A stretch of 64,000 bases of DNA. Source: Azospirillum ramasamyi (GTDB taxonomy: Bacteria > Pseudomonadota > Alphaproteobacteria > Azospirillales > Azospirillaceae). The notes below the pieces were generated by a model. It was not told the origin of the DNA. It ran no database searches and saw only the letters and a program-made list of their open reading frames with translations. The translations under genes and the position numbers were made by a program. The stretch is taken from the NCBI RefSeq assembly GCF_003233655.1, contig NZ_CP029833.1, positions 434,001-498,000 on the forward strand, in the 5' to 3' direction. Of the stretch, positions 34,494 through 44,678 are shown in pieces. The stretch's first letter is position 1. Each line of letters opens with the position of its first letter.

Positions 34494-37400
34494 GCGGCGG
34501 TCTCCCGGAGGCGCCGCAGATCCTCCGCGGTGGAATTGCGGCGGGGGTGCCACAGGCCGCGGTCGAGCGCCTCGCTCATGCGTGCCACAATGTGCCGGGC
34601 AGCCGCCGGGTTGGCATGCGACAGGAAGTCCCACACCTCGGAATCCTCGATGTACGCGTCGTACAGCAGGTCGAAATGGGCGGGGCGTACGGCGTCGGTG
34701 GTGGCGGCGAAGGCGAAGAGCGTATCGACGCCGGCCGCCAGCTCGGCAGCGCCGCGATAGCCGTGGCGCATCATGCCCCGGATCCAGAGCGGGTTGGCCG
34801 CCCGGCCGCGCAGGGTGCGGGCGATCTCCTCCGCCAGCGTACGGACGGCGAGCTTGCCCGGATCGGCGCTGTCGAGGTGGTAGAGCGCCGGTTCGGAGTC
34901 CTCCAGCGCCGCCGCCGCCGCGAAACCGCCCTCGAACTGCATGAAGCCGTCGGTCGACAGCACGTCATGCTCCCGCTGGTCCTGGTGGTGGACCAGGGCG
35001 TCGGCGCCGCCGACACGGCGGCGGAACAGGGCGGGCAGCGGCACCCCCTCCATCCCGGCGCCATAGGCGTGACAGCCCCCCTCCAGATAGGCGGCGCCGA
35101 AATCGGCCCTTGCGGTCCAGTCGCCGCGCGCGATCATGCCGGACAGCGCGGTGCCGTAGATGCCGGGGGCGGCGCCGAAGATGCGCGCGGTGGCCCAGCG
35201 GCGGGCGTCCGCCGCGTCGGCGCCGGATGCCGCGAGGTGCCGTTCCTCGGCCCGCGCGGTGGCGGCAAGCGGGTTGGTGTCGTCCGGCTCGTCCAGCCCG
35301 GCGACGGCGCGCACCGCTTGGTCGAACAGGGCGATCTGCTGCGGGAAGACATCGCGGAACAGGCCGGAGATGCGAAGCGTCACATCGACCCGCGGCCGGC
35401 CGAGCACGCCGGCCGGCATGATCTCGTATCCCGTGACCCGGCCGGAGCCGTTCTCCCAGATCGGACGGACGCCGAGCAGGGCCAGCGCCTGGGCCAGCTC
35501 GTCGCCGCCGGTGCGCATGGCCGGGGTGCCCCAGCAATCCACCACCAGCCGGCGCGGCCAATCGCCATGGTCCTGGAGATAGCGGGTGATCAGCGCGTCC
35601 GCCGCCTGCCAGCCCAGCGTCCAGGCGGTCGGCGTCGGCACCCCGCGCGGGTCGAGGGCATAGAGGTTACGCCCGGTCGGCAGCGTGTCCGCCCGCCCGC
35701 GGGCCGGCGAACCGCCGGGGCCGGGGCGGACGAAGCGGCCGTCCAGCCCGTCGAGCAATGCCCGCATTTCCGCCTCGCCGCAGGCGTCCACCGCGGCGGC
35801 GACCATGGCCGGATCGGCGGAGCGGGCGACGGCGGCGGTCAGACGGTCGCGGCGCTCGCCGGTCGGGCTGTGGCCGAAGACATGCAGTCCGTCGCGGATC
35901 TGCAATTCCTTGATGTCGCAGAGATGGGCGTCCAGCCGCGACAGGATGGCGTCGGGATCGTCGTCGGGCCGCAGGTTGCAGTCGGCGGCGACGCCGGATT
36001 TCCAGGCGAGGTCGAGGATCGTCTCGCGCAGCATGCCCAGCCGCCGCGGGTCGAGCCCGGTCGCCTGCGAATACTCGTCGATGGCGTTTTCCAGCGCGGC
36101 GAGCTCGCCGTAGAGGCCGGAGTCCACCGGCGGCGGGGTCAGATGGCCGACCAGCACGGCGCCCAGGCGGCGGCGCGCCTGCACGCCCTCGCCGGGGTTG
36201 TTGACGATGAAGGGATAGAGGGTCGGCAGGGCGCCGCCGACAATCTCCGGCCAGCAATCGGCCGACAGCGCCACCGCCTTGCCCGGCAGCCATTCCAGCG
36301 TGCCGTGGGCGCCGATCTGCACCAGGGCATGGATGTCCACGACATGGCGCAGCCACAGGTAAAAGGCGAGATAGCCGTGGCTGGGCGGGGTGTCTGGATC
36401 GTGGTGCTGGGCGGTGGTCAGGGAACCGTGGCCGCGGCTGGGCTGCACCGTCACCACGGCATTGCCGCAGGACAGGACGCGGAAGGCGAAAGCGCCGTCG
36501 CGGCAGGCGGGATCGGCGGCCGGCTCGCCCCAGGTCTCGGCGATGCGGGCGCGCAGGTCCGGCGGGGCGAGGCGGCGGTAGTCGGCCAGCGACAGGGTCG
36601 GGGTCGGCGCGGCGGTAAGGGCGGCCATCAGCGCGGCGCCCCCATCCAAGAAGGTGTCCGGGATGGCGGACAGGCTGTAGCCCTCGGCGGACAGGCGGCG
36701 GAGCATCGCCACGGTGCTGGCCGGGCTGTCGAGGCCGACGGCATGGCCGATGCCGCCGCCCGGCCCCGGATAATCGGACAGCACCAGCGCCAGCCGCCGC
36801 TCCGCCCGAGCGGTTCGGGACAGGCGGACCCAGCTCGCCGCGAGGTCGGCGGTGAAATCCACCCGGCCGGGGATCGGGCGCAGGGCCGGGGCGGCGAATT
36901 GCAGGTCGGGGTCCGGCTCCCCCGCCGCCTTGAAGGCGATCGCGCGGGCGATGATGCGGCCGTCCATCTCCGGCAGCACGACGTTCATCGCGAGATCGGA
37001 CGGACCCAGCCCGCGCGATGAGGCCTGCCAGCCGGCTTCGGGAGTGGTGGAGAGGATGGCCTGCAGGACCGGGCTGCCGTTGGCCTCCAGCGGCGAGCCG
37101 TCCTCGCGTGCGGCGGAGAAGGCGGTGGTGTTGACGACGACCGCGGCGTCCTGCGCGGTCAGGCTGGCGCGCATCCAGGCGGCGCAGTCCGGCTCCTTCA
37201 GGCTGGCGACGAACAGCGGGCGGGGGGCGAGACTGCGTGCGGCCAGCGCGTCGCACAGGGCGTGGATCGGGGCGAGGTCGCCGGCCAGCAGGTGGGAGCG
37301 GTAGAAGACGACCGCCGCAACCGGAGCTTCGGCGGGGGCTTCTGGGGCGGAGGGACCGTGCCAGCCGTCATAGCTGCCGAAGCGCGGGACGGGGGCTGGA

Positions 37401-37906
37401 TCCTCGTGGGGCAGGGGCGTGCCGGCCAGGGTGGAGGCGCAGGCCAGCAGTTGGGCCATGTTGGCGGGGCCGCCCTCGGTGAAATAGCGCCAGAGGCGGT
37501 CGGCCGCTTCGGGGGCGACGGTGCCGTAGGCGGTCAGGTTCGGGTCGGGCTGGGCCTCTCCCGACAGGACGGCCAGCGGGATGCCGCGCTCGCGGCAGAG
37601 GGCGGACAGGCGATCGAGGCCGTAGCGCCAATAGCCGCTGCCGCCGAGCAGGCGCAGGACCACCAGCTTCGCCTGAGCGACGATGGTGTCGACGTAGAGA
37701 TCGACCGACAGGGGATGGCCGAGCCGGTTGAGGTTGGCGAGGCGAAGGCTGGGCAGCCGCTCGCGCCCGGCCCGCCAGGCGCTGGCGAGCGCGGTCAGGT
37801 CGCTGTCGGAAAAAGACAGCATGACGAGGTCGGCGGGCGTCTGTCCCAGGTCTTCCGCCTGGGGGCCGGCGTCCAGTTCGTCCTGGCGGGCGGCGAGCAG
37901 GTGCAT
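34490..37906 (-). CDS. cobN: Cobaltochelatase large subunit
   Basis: Inserts cobalt into hydrogenobyrinic acid a,c-diamide with CobS and CobT, using ATP. The 1138-residue protein has the magnesium-chelatase H-subunit-like architecture: an N-terminal region with LGGSGYWRYGL, then ANMAQLLACAST, PVAAVVFYRSHLLAGD, DYPGPGGGIGHAVGLDSPAS, the VQIGAHGTLEWLPGKAVALS motif and, near the end, WIRGMMRHGYRGAAELAAGVD. CobS and CobT are not in the window. It follows cobW after a repeat-containing gap and overlaps cobG (ATGA). Confidence 0.95.
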   Translation of the reverse strand: MHLLAARQDELDAGPQAEDLGQTPADLVMLSFSDSDLTALASAWRAGRERLPSLRLANLNRLGHPLSVDLYVDTIVAQAKLVVLRLLGGSGYWRYGLDRLSALCRERGIPLAVLSGEAQPDPNLTAYGTVAPEAADRLWRYFTEGGPANMAQLLACASTLAGTPLPHEDPAPVPRFGSYDGWHGPSAPEAPAEAPVAAVVFYRSHLLAGDLAPIHALCDALAARSLAPRPLFVASLKEPDCAAWMRASLTAQDAAVVVNTTAFSAAREDGSPLEANGSPVLQAILSTTPEAGWQASSRGLGPSDLAMNVVLPEMDGRIIARAIAFKAAGEPDPDLQFAAPALRPIPGRVDFTADLAASWVRLSRTARAERRLALVLSDYPGPGGGIGHAVGLDSPASTVAMLRRLSAEGYSLSAIPDTFLDGGAALMAALTAAPTPTLSLADYRRLAPPDLRARIAETWGEPAADPACRDGAFAFRVLSCGNAVVTVQPSRGHGSLTTAQHHDPDTPPSHGYLAFYLWLRHVVDIHALVQIGAHGTLEWLPGKAVALSADCWPEIVGGALPTLYPFIVNNPGEGVQARRRLGAVLVGHLTPPPVDSGLYGELAALENAIDEYSQATGLDPRRLGMLRETILDLAWKSGVAADCNLRPDDDPDAILSRLDAHLCDIKELQIRDGLHVFGHSPTGERRDRLTAAVARSADPAMVAAAVDACGEAEMRALLDGLDGRFVRPGPGGSPARGRADTLPTGRNLYALDPRGVPTPTAWTLGWQAADALITRYLQDHGDWPRRLVVDCWGTPAMRTGGDELAQALALLGVRPIWENGSGRVTGYEIMPAGVLGRPRVDVTLRISGLFRDVFPQQIALFDQAVRAVAGLDEPDDTNPLAATARAEERHLAASGADAADARRWATARIFGAAPGIYGTALSGMIARGDWTARADFGAAYLEGGCHAYGAGMEGVPLPALFRRRVGGADALVHHQDQREHDVLSTDGFMQFEGGFAAAAALEDSEPALYHLDSADPGKLAVRTLAEEIARTLRGRAANPLWIRGMMRHGYRGAAELAAGVDTLFAFAATTDAVRPAHFDLLYDAYIEDSEVWDFLSHANPAAARHIVARMSEALDRGLWHPRRNSTAEDLRRLRETAA

Positions 37907-37945
37907 GGGTGTCCGCGGATACGTTCAAGGAGTGGGGACACTTTC

Positions 37946-38055
37946 CCCCACCCTGACCCTCCCCCGCTGAGCAGGGGAGGGAACCTAAGCGCTTGTTTGG
38001 AAAAGCATCACCAATCTCCCTCCCCCGCCCGGCGGGGGAGGGTCGGGGTGGGGGC
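37946..38055. repeat. Inverted pair of GC-rich repeats between cobW and cobN
   Basis: The left part (from 37946) reads CCCCCACCCTGACCCTCCCC, and the right end (to about 38054) is its reverse complement with one change, so the whole 110 bases is an inverted pair around a spacer. Each arm also ends in its own palindrome, such as CCCTCCCCCGCC-C-GGCGGGGGAGGG (38018-38042). The form resembles paired REP elements (BIMEs). Confidence 0.7.
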
Positions 38056-38071
38056 TATACGCGGCGATCAG

Positions 38072-39133
38072 TTACCCGACAACCGCCCCGGTCACGGCGT
38101 CCCGGTCCAGCCCGCTCTCGCCGATCACCACCAGACGGCTGCGGCGCTCCTCGCCGGGCTTCCACAGGCGGTCGTAATGGGTCTGGATGCGGGTGCCGAC
38201 GCCCTGGACCAGCAGGCGCATCGGCTTGCCGGGCACGTCGATGAAGCCCTTCAGGCGCAGCACGCCATGCAGGCCGGCGACCTTCTCCAGGGTCATCGCC
38301 AGAGCGGCGGGATCGGGCTGCGGCGGCAGTTCCACCACGAAGCTGGTGAAGTCGTCGTGGTCGTGGCCCTCTTCCTCGTCATGGTGGCTGGGACGGCTGG
38401 CGAGGTCGTCCTCCACCGCCGCTCCGACGCCCAGCAGCACCAGCGGATCGACGGCCCCCTGGGAGGCGCGGACCAGCTTGGCGTCGCGGCCGACCGTATG
38501 CGAGAGGGCGCCGCGGATCAGATCCTCGACGCGGGCGAGGTCGACGGCGTCGACCAGATCGGTCTTGTTGACGACGATCAGGTCGGCGCAGAGCAGCTGG
38601 TCCTCGAACACCTCTTCGATCGGCGTTTCGTGGTCGACGGTTCCGGCGGCGCCGCGCTGGGCCTCCAGCGCCGCGGGATCGGGGGCGAAGCGGCCCTCGG
38701 CGGCGGCGGCGGCATCCACCACGGCGATGACGCCGTCCACGGTGACGCGGGTCTTGATCGCCGGCCAATGGAAGGCCTGGACCAGCGGTTTCGGCAGGGC
38801 CAGGCCGCTGGTTTCGATCACGATATGCTCGGGCGGCTCCGGCCGGGCCAGCAGCTTTTCGATGGCCGGGACGAAATCGTCGGCGACGGTGCAGCACAGG
38901 CAGCCGTTCGCCAGCTCGATCACGTCGTCCTCGGTGCAGGTCGGGTTGCCGCAGGCGCGCAGGATGTCGCCGTCGATGCCGACATCGCCGAACTCGTTGA
39001 TGATCAGCGCCAGCCGGCGGCCTTCGGCCTGTTCCAGCAGGCTGCGGATCAGCGTGGTCTTGCCGGCGCCGAGGAAGCCGGTGATGACGGTCGCCGGCAC
39101 CTTGCCGACGGCTGTCTTGGGTTGGGCGGACAT
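38072..39133 (-). CDS. cobW: CobW-type metallochaperone GTPase
   Basis: A 353-residue COG0523 GTPase thought to deliver cobalt to the CobNST chelatase. G1 is VITGFLGAGKTTLIRSLL near residue 17, the metal-binding CxCC motif is GCLCC, and the base-recognition loop is VNKTD. A histidine/acid-rich loop, HHDEEEGHDHDD, suggests metal binding. The C-terminal CobW_C domain ends the protein. Located between cbtA and cobN under the riboswitch, which supports a cobalt rather than zinc role. Confidence 0.93.
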   Translation of the reverse strand: MSAQPKTAVGKVPATVITGFLGAGKTTLIRSLLEQAEGRRLALIINEFGDVGIDGDILRACGNPTCTEDDVIELANGCLCCTVADDFVPAIEKLLARPEPPEHIVIETSGLALPKPLVQAFHWPAIKTRVTVDGVIAVVDAAAAAEGRFAPDPAALEAQRGAAGTVDHETPIEEVFEDQLLCADLIVVNKTDLVDAVDLARVEDLIRGALSHTVGRDAKLVRASQGAVDPLVLLGVGAAVEDDLASRPSHHDEEEGHDHDDFTSFVVELPPQPDPAALAMTLEKVAGLHGVLRLKGFIDVPGKPMRLLVQGVGTRIQTHYDRLWKPGEERRSRLVVIGESGLDRDAVTGAVVG

Positions 39134-39146
39134 GTGACGTGGCTCC

Positions 39147-39902
39147 TTAACGCGCGCCGGGCTGGGGCCGCAGGGCTGGGCGGGAATCGGTCTCGCCGAC
39201 CAGTCCGCTCATCAGCCAGCCGCAGGCCGCGCCCAGGATCGCCCAGAACAGGGCGGAAGCGCCCAGCGCGGCGGTGACGAAATGGGCGGCGAGTTCCGGC
39301 GGGACGGCGCCCTCGGCGCTTTCGGGGTGGGGGGCGCCGACCAGATGGGGCAGGGCGGCGGCAAGGACGGCGGCGGTGATGACGAAGCGGTTGCGGGAGA
39401 AGGCGAGCGCCGCCATGCCGACGCCGGCCCCGCTCGCCGCGGCCAGCCACCAGAGCTGGCGCAGCTCCAGATCGGCGCCGGCCATGCCCGGCAGTTCAGG
39501 CGGCAGGCCGAAGGAGGGCGCCAGCGACATGGCGACGAAACCGCCTGCCCCCCACACCAGCCCGCGCCGCGCATCGACAGGCCGACCGGCCAGCAGCATC
39601 GCGGCCGACAGCAGCAGCGCATAGGCCACGCCGGTCAGCAGGTTGGAGACGATGGTCAGGCCCATGCGCTGCACCGCCTCGCCCAGCGTGGCGGGCACGC
39701 CTTCGCCGACCTCGCGGACGGGGCCATGCTGGTGAGATTCCGTGGCAGCACCGGCGGGGGCGGAAGGCGGAGTCACCACCTCGTATTTCTCGGCTTCGAG
39801 GATCAGCGGGACGGTCGTCGCCTGCTGAACGACGGAAGCGGCCGTGCCGGAAAGCACGCCCGCGACCAAAGCGGCTGTGAACAGCCGCCGGATCAGATCC
39901 AT
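39147..39902 (-). CDS. cbtA: Cobalt transporter subunit CbtA
   Basis: A 251-residue membrane protein with about five hydrophobic segments, a predicted cobalt uptake component typical of B12-riboswitch regulons. The N-terminus MDLIRRLFTAALVAGVLSG and a histidine-containing loop (ATESHQHGPV) fit CbtA, as do LWWLAAASGAG and PHLVGAPHPESAEGAVPPELAAHF. It follows cbtB by 10 bases. Transport activity is predicted from context in the family. Confidence 0.88.
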   Translation of the reverse strand: MDLIRRLFTAALVAGVLSGTAASVVQQATTVPLILEAEKYEVVTPPSAPAGAATESHQHGPVREVGEGVPATLGEAVQRMGLTIVSNLLTGVAYALLLSAAMLLAGRPVDARRGLVWGAGGFVAMSLAPSFGLPPELPGMAGADLELRQLWWLAAASGAGVGMAALAFSRNRFVITAAVLAAALPHLVGAPHPESAEGAVPPELAAHFVTAALGASALFWAILGAACGWLMSGLVGETDSRPALRPQPGAR

Positions 39903-39912
39903 GACCCCGGCT

Positions 39913-40101
39913 TTAGTGGCAGGGGAACGCGAAGGAATGGCGGGCGTCGTGGGCCGCGTCGTGGATCTGCTGCGGCTGGGCGAAGCCGACGCCGTACAGC
40001 AGGAAGCTGCCCAGCAGGATCGCGGCGAAGGCGGCGGTCGCGGTCTGGGCGGCGCTGCGGGTCGCGGAACCGGCGGCAGTGTGGAGGAAACGGGTGGCCA
40101 T
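39913..40101 (-). CDS. cbtB: Cobalt transporter subunit CbtB
   Basis: A 62-residue protein with one membrane helix (AFAAILLGSFLLYGVGFA) and a histidine-rich C-terminus (IHDAAHDARHSFAFPCH), the usual CbtB form, where the histidines probably bind metal. It directly follows the cobalamin riboswitch and precedes cbtA. First gene of the long leftward operon. Confidence 0.88.
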   Translation of the reverse strand: MATRFLHTAAGSATRSAAQTATAAFAAILLGSFLLYGVGFAQPQQIHDAAHDARHSFAFPCH

Positions 40102-40149
40102 GGAACGATTCCTTGCTGTCCCGCCACACCCGGCGGGGTTGGGAGCCTA

Positions 40150-40345
40150 TCGTGTCCGGCGGCAGGTTTCCTGGCTCGCGGGTCGTCGCGTCGCCGTCCG
40201 CCTTCCCGGCGCGAAGGCCAGTGGCATGATGGATGGAACGCTCGTCGCACACAGTTGCGGGGGCAGCCACGGCATTGGACCCCGTGCAAGGGAGATCCGC
40301 ACCGCATTCCCTATTATCCCCACCGTCCGTCAGGACGGGCGGGGC
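40150..40345 (-). promoter_or_regulatory. Cobalamin (AdoCbl-type) riboswitch
   Basis: Read leftward, the region carries the class signatures in order: a GGTGCC start, GGGAATGCGGTG, CCCGCAACTGTG, GCCACTG, and the B12 box AGCCAGGAAACCTGCC (about 40161-40177). A hairpin CCCGCC-N6-GGCGGG (40120-40137) directly before the AAGGA ribosome site of cbtB is a good candidate for the expression platform. It should turn off cbtB-cbtA-cobW-cobN-cobG-cobH-cobI-cobJ when cobalamin is plentiful. A CATAAT hexamer at about 40395-40400 may be the -10 of its promoter. Confidence 0.95.
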
Positions 40346-40580
40346 ACCGTCGGACGGTCACCATCGCAGTGCAATGGCGGTTTGGCAAGGCCGCATTATG
40401 GCGTCTACCACACGTATGATCTTGCACGCCGACAATTTGGATGGTGTCATGTTTTGCGGACAGAGTGTCCGCGATTCCGACACTTTCCGGTGCCAGGCTC
40501 CAGAGCGGAGGGAGAGGAGGCGGAGGCGAACCCGCGGAGATTCAACGGGTCCGGCAGTCCGGGCGAAGCGACCCCTTTCA

Positions 40581-40596
40581 TGGCACGCTTCGTGCG
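40581..40596 (+). promoter_or_regulatory. Sigma-54 promoter candidate for the liv operon
   Basis: TGGCACG-CTTC-GTGCG has a perfect -24 element and the GC of the -12 element at exactly the required spacing (ten bases between GG and GC). It lies 114 bases before the livG ATG. A sigma-54 activator gene follows the liv operon. The -12 box is imperfect (GTGC rather than TTGC). The rest of the 350-base gap holds hairpins near 40637-40675 and no gene. Confidence 0.5.
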
Positions 40597-40710
40597 TACG
40601 ACAATCGGTGAAACGTCCCGCCGCATGGCGGCCCCCCGGGCTGGGAGCCCGGACATAAGCCCCGGGCACAAGCCCGGAATAAGGACGAACGGGAGGAGAA
40701 TTCGCGACCG

Positions 40711-41470
40711 ATGAACGCCGCACCGAACGACGACATCATCCTGGAAGCGCGCAATCTGACGAAGGAGTTCAAGGGTTTCGTGGCGGTGAAGGAGGTGAAC
40801 CTGCAAGTGAAGCGGGGCACCATCCATGCGCTGATCGGCCCGAACGGCGCCGGCAAGAGCACGGTGTTCAACCTTCTGACCAAGTTCCTGACACCCACGC
40901 GCGGCCAGATCCTCTACAAGGGCAAGGACATCACCCGCACCAAGCCGGCCGACATCGCGCTGATGGGGATGGTCCGCTCCTTCCAGATCTCGGCCGTCTT
41001 CCCGCATCTGAGCGTGCTGGAGAATGTCCGCGTGGCGCTGCAGCGGCCGCTCGGCACCAGCTTCCATTTCTGGAAGTCCGAAGCGACGCTCTACGAGCTG
41101 CACGACCGGGCGCTGGAACTGATCGAGGCGGTGAACCTCACCCCCTGGGCCAACCATTTGGCGGCCGAGCTGCCCTACGGCCGCAAGCGCGCCCTGGAGA
41201 TCGCCACCACGCTGGCGCTCGACCCGGAGGTGATGCTGCTGGACGAACCGCTGGCCGGCATGGGCCATGAGGACATCGAGGGCACCGCGGCGCTGATCAA
41301 GCGCGTCGCCGCCGACCGCACCGTTCTGATGGTTGAGCACAACCTGTCGGTCGTCGCCCATCTGTCGGACACCATCACCGTCCTGCGCCGCGGCGAGATC
41401 CTGGCGGAGGGGCCGTACGAGGTCGTCTCCAAGAACCCGCAGGTGATGGAAGCATATATGGGGACCGGAC

Positions 41471-41478
<8 letters not shown>
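40711..41478 (+). CDS. livG: Branched-chain amino acid-type ABC transporter ATPase
   Basis: A 255-residue ATPase of the HAAT family. It has Walker A GPNGAGKSTVFN, a Q-loop MVRSFQISAVFPHLSV, Walker B LDPEVMLLDEPLAGM and the switch histidine in MVEHNLSVV. The ABC signature is LPYGRKRALEIA, which departs from the usual LSYGQQR. GGGAGGAG lies upstream. It overlaps livF by eight bases and leads livG-F-K-H-M. The substrate could be a branched-chain amino acid, amide or another small acid. Confidence 0.9.
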
Positions 41479-42208
<730 letters not shown>

Positions 42209-42372
42209 CCCGTCCGGCCTTCCGGCCGTTCCCGGCGCCATTCCCGGCGCCGACGCCGTCCCGCCCCGGTCATGGGCGAGGCGGCTGACGTCCGGAGCTT
42301 TGCACGAACACGGATCCGGCTTCCCGCGACGGGGACCGCTCCACAATAAAACCAACAGGGAGAGACCTTTCG

Positions 42373-43581
42373 ATGCGTACGCTTCTTCTCGCCGGCACCG
42401 CCTTGCTGACGCTGGCCGGGACCGCGATTCCGGCCGCCGCCCAGGTGTCGGACAACGTCATCCGCATCGGCGTGATGAACGACCGTTCCGGCATCTATGC
42501 CGATCTGGCCGGTGAAGGGTCCGCAATCGCCGCGCGGATGGCGGCCGAGGAGTTCGGCAACAAGGTCGCCGGCGCCCCTGTCGAGATCATCGTCGCCGAC
42601 CACCAGAACAAGGCCGACATCGCCGCGTCGAAGGCGCGCGAGTGGGTGGACACCGGCGGCGTCGACGTGATCGCCGACGTGCCGAACTCCGCCGCCGCGC
42701 TGGCGGTGCAGGGCATCACCAAGGACAAGAAGCGCATCTTCCTGATGTCCGGCCCGGGCGCGACGGTGCTGAGCGGCGCGCAGTGCAGCCCCTACGGCTT
42801 CCAGTGGACCTACGACAACTACGCCATGGCCGCCGGCACCGGCCGCGCCCTGTACGAGCAGGGCAAGAAGAACTGGTACTTCGTGACCGCCGACTACGCC
42901 TTCGGCCAGTCGCTGGAGGAAGAGACCTCCAAGATGGTGAAGTCGCTGGGCGGCAAGGTCGGCGGCGCGGTCCGCCATCCGCTCGGCACCTCCGACTTCT
43001 CGTCCTTCCTGCTGCAGGCGCAGGGCTCGGGGGCCGACGTGATCGGTCTGGCGAATGCCGGCGGCGACACCGTCAACGCGGTCAAGCAGGCGGCCGAGTT
43101 CGGCATCACCCAGTCGGGCCAGAGCCTGGCCGGCCTGCTGATGTTCATCACCGACGTGAACGCGCTGGGCCTGGAATCGGCGCAGGGCCTGATGCTGACC
43201 ACCGGCTTCTATTGGGACATGGACGACCAGACCCGCGAGTGGTCGAAGAAGTTCGAGGCCAAGGCCGGCAAGAAGCCGACCATGGTGCAGGCCGGCGTCT
43301 ACTCGGCGGTGAAGCATTACCTGAAGGCGGTCGAGGCGGCGAAGACCGACGACGCCGACAAGGTGACCGCCAAGATGCGCGAGATGCCGGTCGAGGACAT
43401 GTTCGCCCGGAATGGCAAGATCGCCGCCAACGGCCGCATGTTCCACGACATGTATCTGGTCCAGGTCAAGACCCCGGCCGAGTCGAAGGCGCCCTGGGAT
43501 TTTTACAAGGTCGTGAAGACCATCCCGGCCGAGACCGCCTTCCTGGACCCGAAGCAGAGCGGCTGCGCGCTGGTCAAGTAA
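42373..43581 (+). CDS. livK: ABC transporter periplasmic binding protein
   Basis: A 402-residue binding protein with a Sec signal peptide (about 1-23, ending AAAQV). The mature part is a Leu/Ile/Val-type type I periplasmic fold: IRIGVMNDRSGIYADLAGEG, then the HQNKADIAASKAREW segment, WYFVTADYAFGQSLEEE, and the hinge-side GLANAGGDTVNAVKQA. Members of this branch bind amino acids, amides or aromatic acids; the ligand is not clear. Located between the ATPase and permease genes. Confidence 0.9.
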   Translation: MRTLLLAGTALLTLAGTAIPAAAQVSDNVIRIGVMNDRSGIYADLAGEGSAIAARMAAEEFGNKVAGAPVEIIVADHQNKADIAASKAREWVDTGGVDVIADVPNSAAALAVQGITKDKKRIFLMSGPGATVLSGAQCSPYGFQWTYDNYAMAAGTGRALYEQGKKNWYFVTADYAFGQSLEEETSKMVKSLGGKVGGAVRHPLGTSDFSSFLLQAQGSGADVIGLANAGGDTVNAVKQAAEFGITQSGQSLAGLLMFITDVNALGLESAQGLMLTTGFYWDMDDQTREWSKKFEAKAGKKPTMVQAGVYSAVKHYLKAVEAAKTDDADKVTAKMREMPVEDMFARNGKIAANGRMFHDMYLVQVKTPAESKAPWDFYKVVKTIPAETAFLDPKQSGCALVK

Positions 43582-43590
43582 CGGGCGAGG

Positions 43591-43663
43591 GGGCGCCTGT
43601 CGCCCCCTCCCCGACCCTCCCCTGTTTTCAGCCGGCCATGGTCCGCTGAAAGCGGGGGAGGGG
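43591..43663. repeat. GC-rich palindromic repeats between livK and livH
   Basis: A hairpin GGGGGCG-CCTGT-CGCCCCC (about 43590-43608) follows the livK stop, then a larger inverted repeat, CCCTCCCC...CAGC against GCTG...GGGGGAGGGG (about 43615-43663). The GACCCTCCCC core is shared with the cobW-cobN repeat. Placement within the operon could lower livH/livM expression relative to livK. Confidence 0.6.
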
Positions 43664-43787
43664 ACTGGTGATGACGCGGCAGGCGGACCGCAGGTCCGCT
43701 GAGAGCGAGGGAGGACAGGTGGGGGCATTCGAAGCCGGAAAATCCCACCCAGAAGAACAACAACCACGAACCGGGAGAGACGCGGAT

Positions 43788-44675
43788 ATGTTCAGCCTGC
43801 TGGGAGTTCCGCCCCAAGTTCTGTTCGGTCAGCTTCTGCTCGGCCTGATCAATGGTTCCTTCTATGCGCTGCTCAGCCTCGGGCTGGCGGTGATCTTCGG
43901 CATGTTGAACGTCATCAACTTCGCCCATGGCGCGCTCTACATGGTCGGCGCCTTCGTGGCGTGGCTGTTGCTGACCTATCTCGGGCTCGGCTACTGGTGG
44001 GCGCTTGTGCTGGCGCCGGTGGCGGTCGGGCTGCTCGGCATCGCGCTGGAAAAGACGCTGCTGTCGCGGCTCTACAAGCTCGACCATCTCTACGGCCTGC
44101 TGCTGACCTTCGGCCTCGCGCTGATCCTGGAGGGGGCGTTCCGCCACCAGTACGGCGTGTCGGGCCAGCCCTATCCGATCCCGTCGGCTCTCCAGGGCGG
44201 GCAGAATCTGGGCTTCATGTTCCTGCCCAACTACCGCGCCTGGGTCGTCGTCGCCTCGCTCACCGTCTGTTTCGGCACCTGGTACGCCATCGAGCGGACG
44301 AAGCTGGGCGCCTATCTGCGCGCGGCGACGGAGAACCCGACGCTGGTGCAGGCCTTCGGCATCAACGTGCCGGTGATGGTGTCGCTGACCTACGGCTTCG
44401 GCGTGGCGCTGGCCGGGCTGGCCGGCGTGCTGGCCGCGCCGATCTATCAGGTGTCGCCGCTGATGGGCACCAACCTCATCATCATCGTCTTCGCCGTCGT
44501 GGTGATCGGCGGCATGGGATCGATCCTGGGCGCCATCGTCACCGGGCTCGGGCTGGGGCTGCTGGAGGGGCTGACCAAGGTCTTCTACCCCGAAGCCTCC
44601 AACATCGTCGTGTTCGTCGTGATGGCGATCGTTCTTCTCATCAAGCCCGCGGGCCTCTTCGGACGGGAGCGCTGA
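43788..44675 (+). CDS. livH: Branched-chain amino acid-type ABC permease
   Basis: A 295-residue inner-membrane protein with about eight hydrophobic segments and the LivH markers LLLGLINGSFYALLSLGLAV, MLNVINFAHGALYM and the coupling EAA-like GAYLRAATENPTLVQAFGIN. ATG 43788 follows a CGGGAGAG site; the in-frame upstream extension is repeat DNA. livM starts three bases after the stop. Confidence 0.92.
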   Translation: MFSLLGVPPQVLFGQLLLGLINGSFYALLSLGLAVIFGMLNVINFAHGALYMVGAFVAWLLLTYLGLGYWWALVLAPVAVGLLGIALEKTLLSRLYKLDHLYGLLLTFGLALILEGAFRHQYGVSGQPYPIPSALQGGQNLGFMFLPNYRAWVVVASLTVCFGTWYAIERTKLGAYLRAATENPTLVQAFGINVPVMVSLTYGFGVALAGLAGVLAAPIYQVSPLMGTNLIIIVFAVVVIGGMGSILGAIVTGLGLGLLEGLTKVFYPEASNIVVFVVMAIVLLIKPAGLFGRER

Positions 44676-44678
44676 TCC

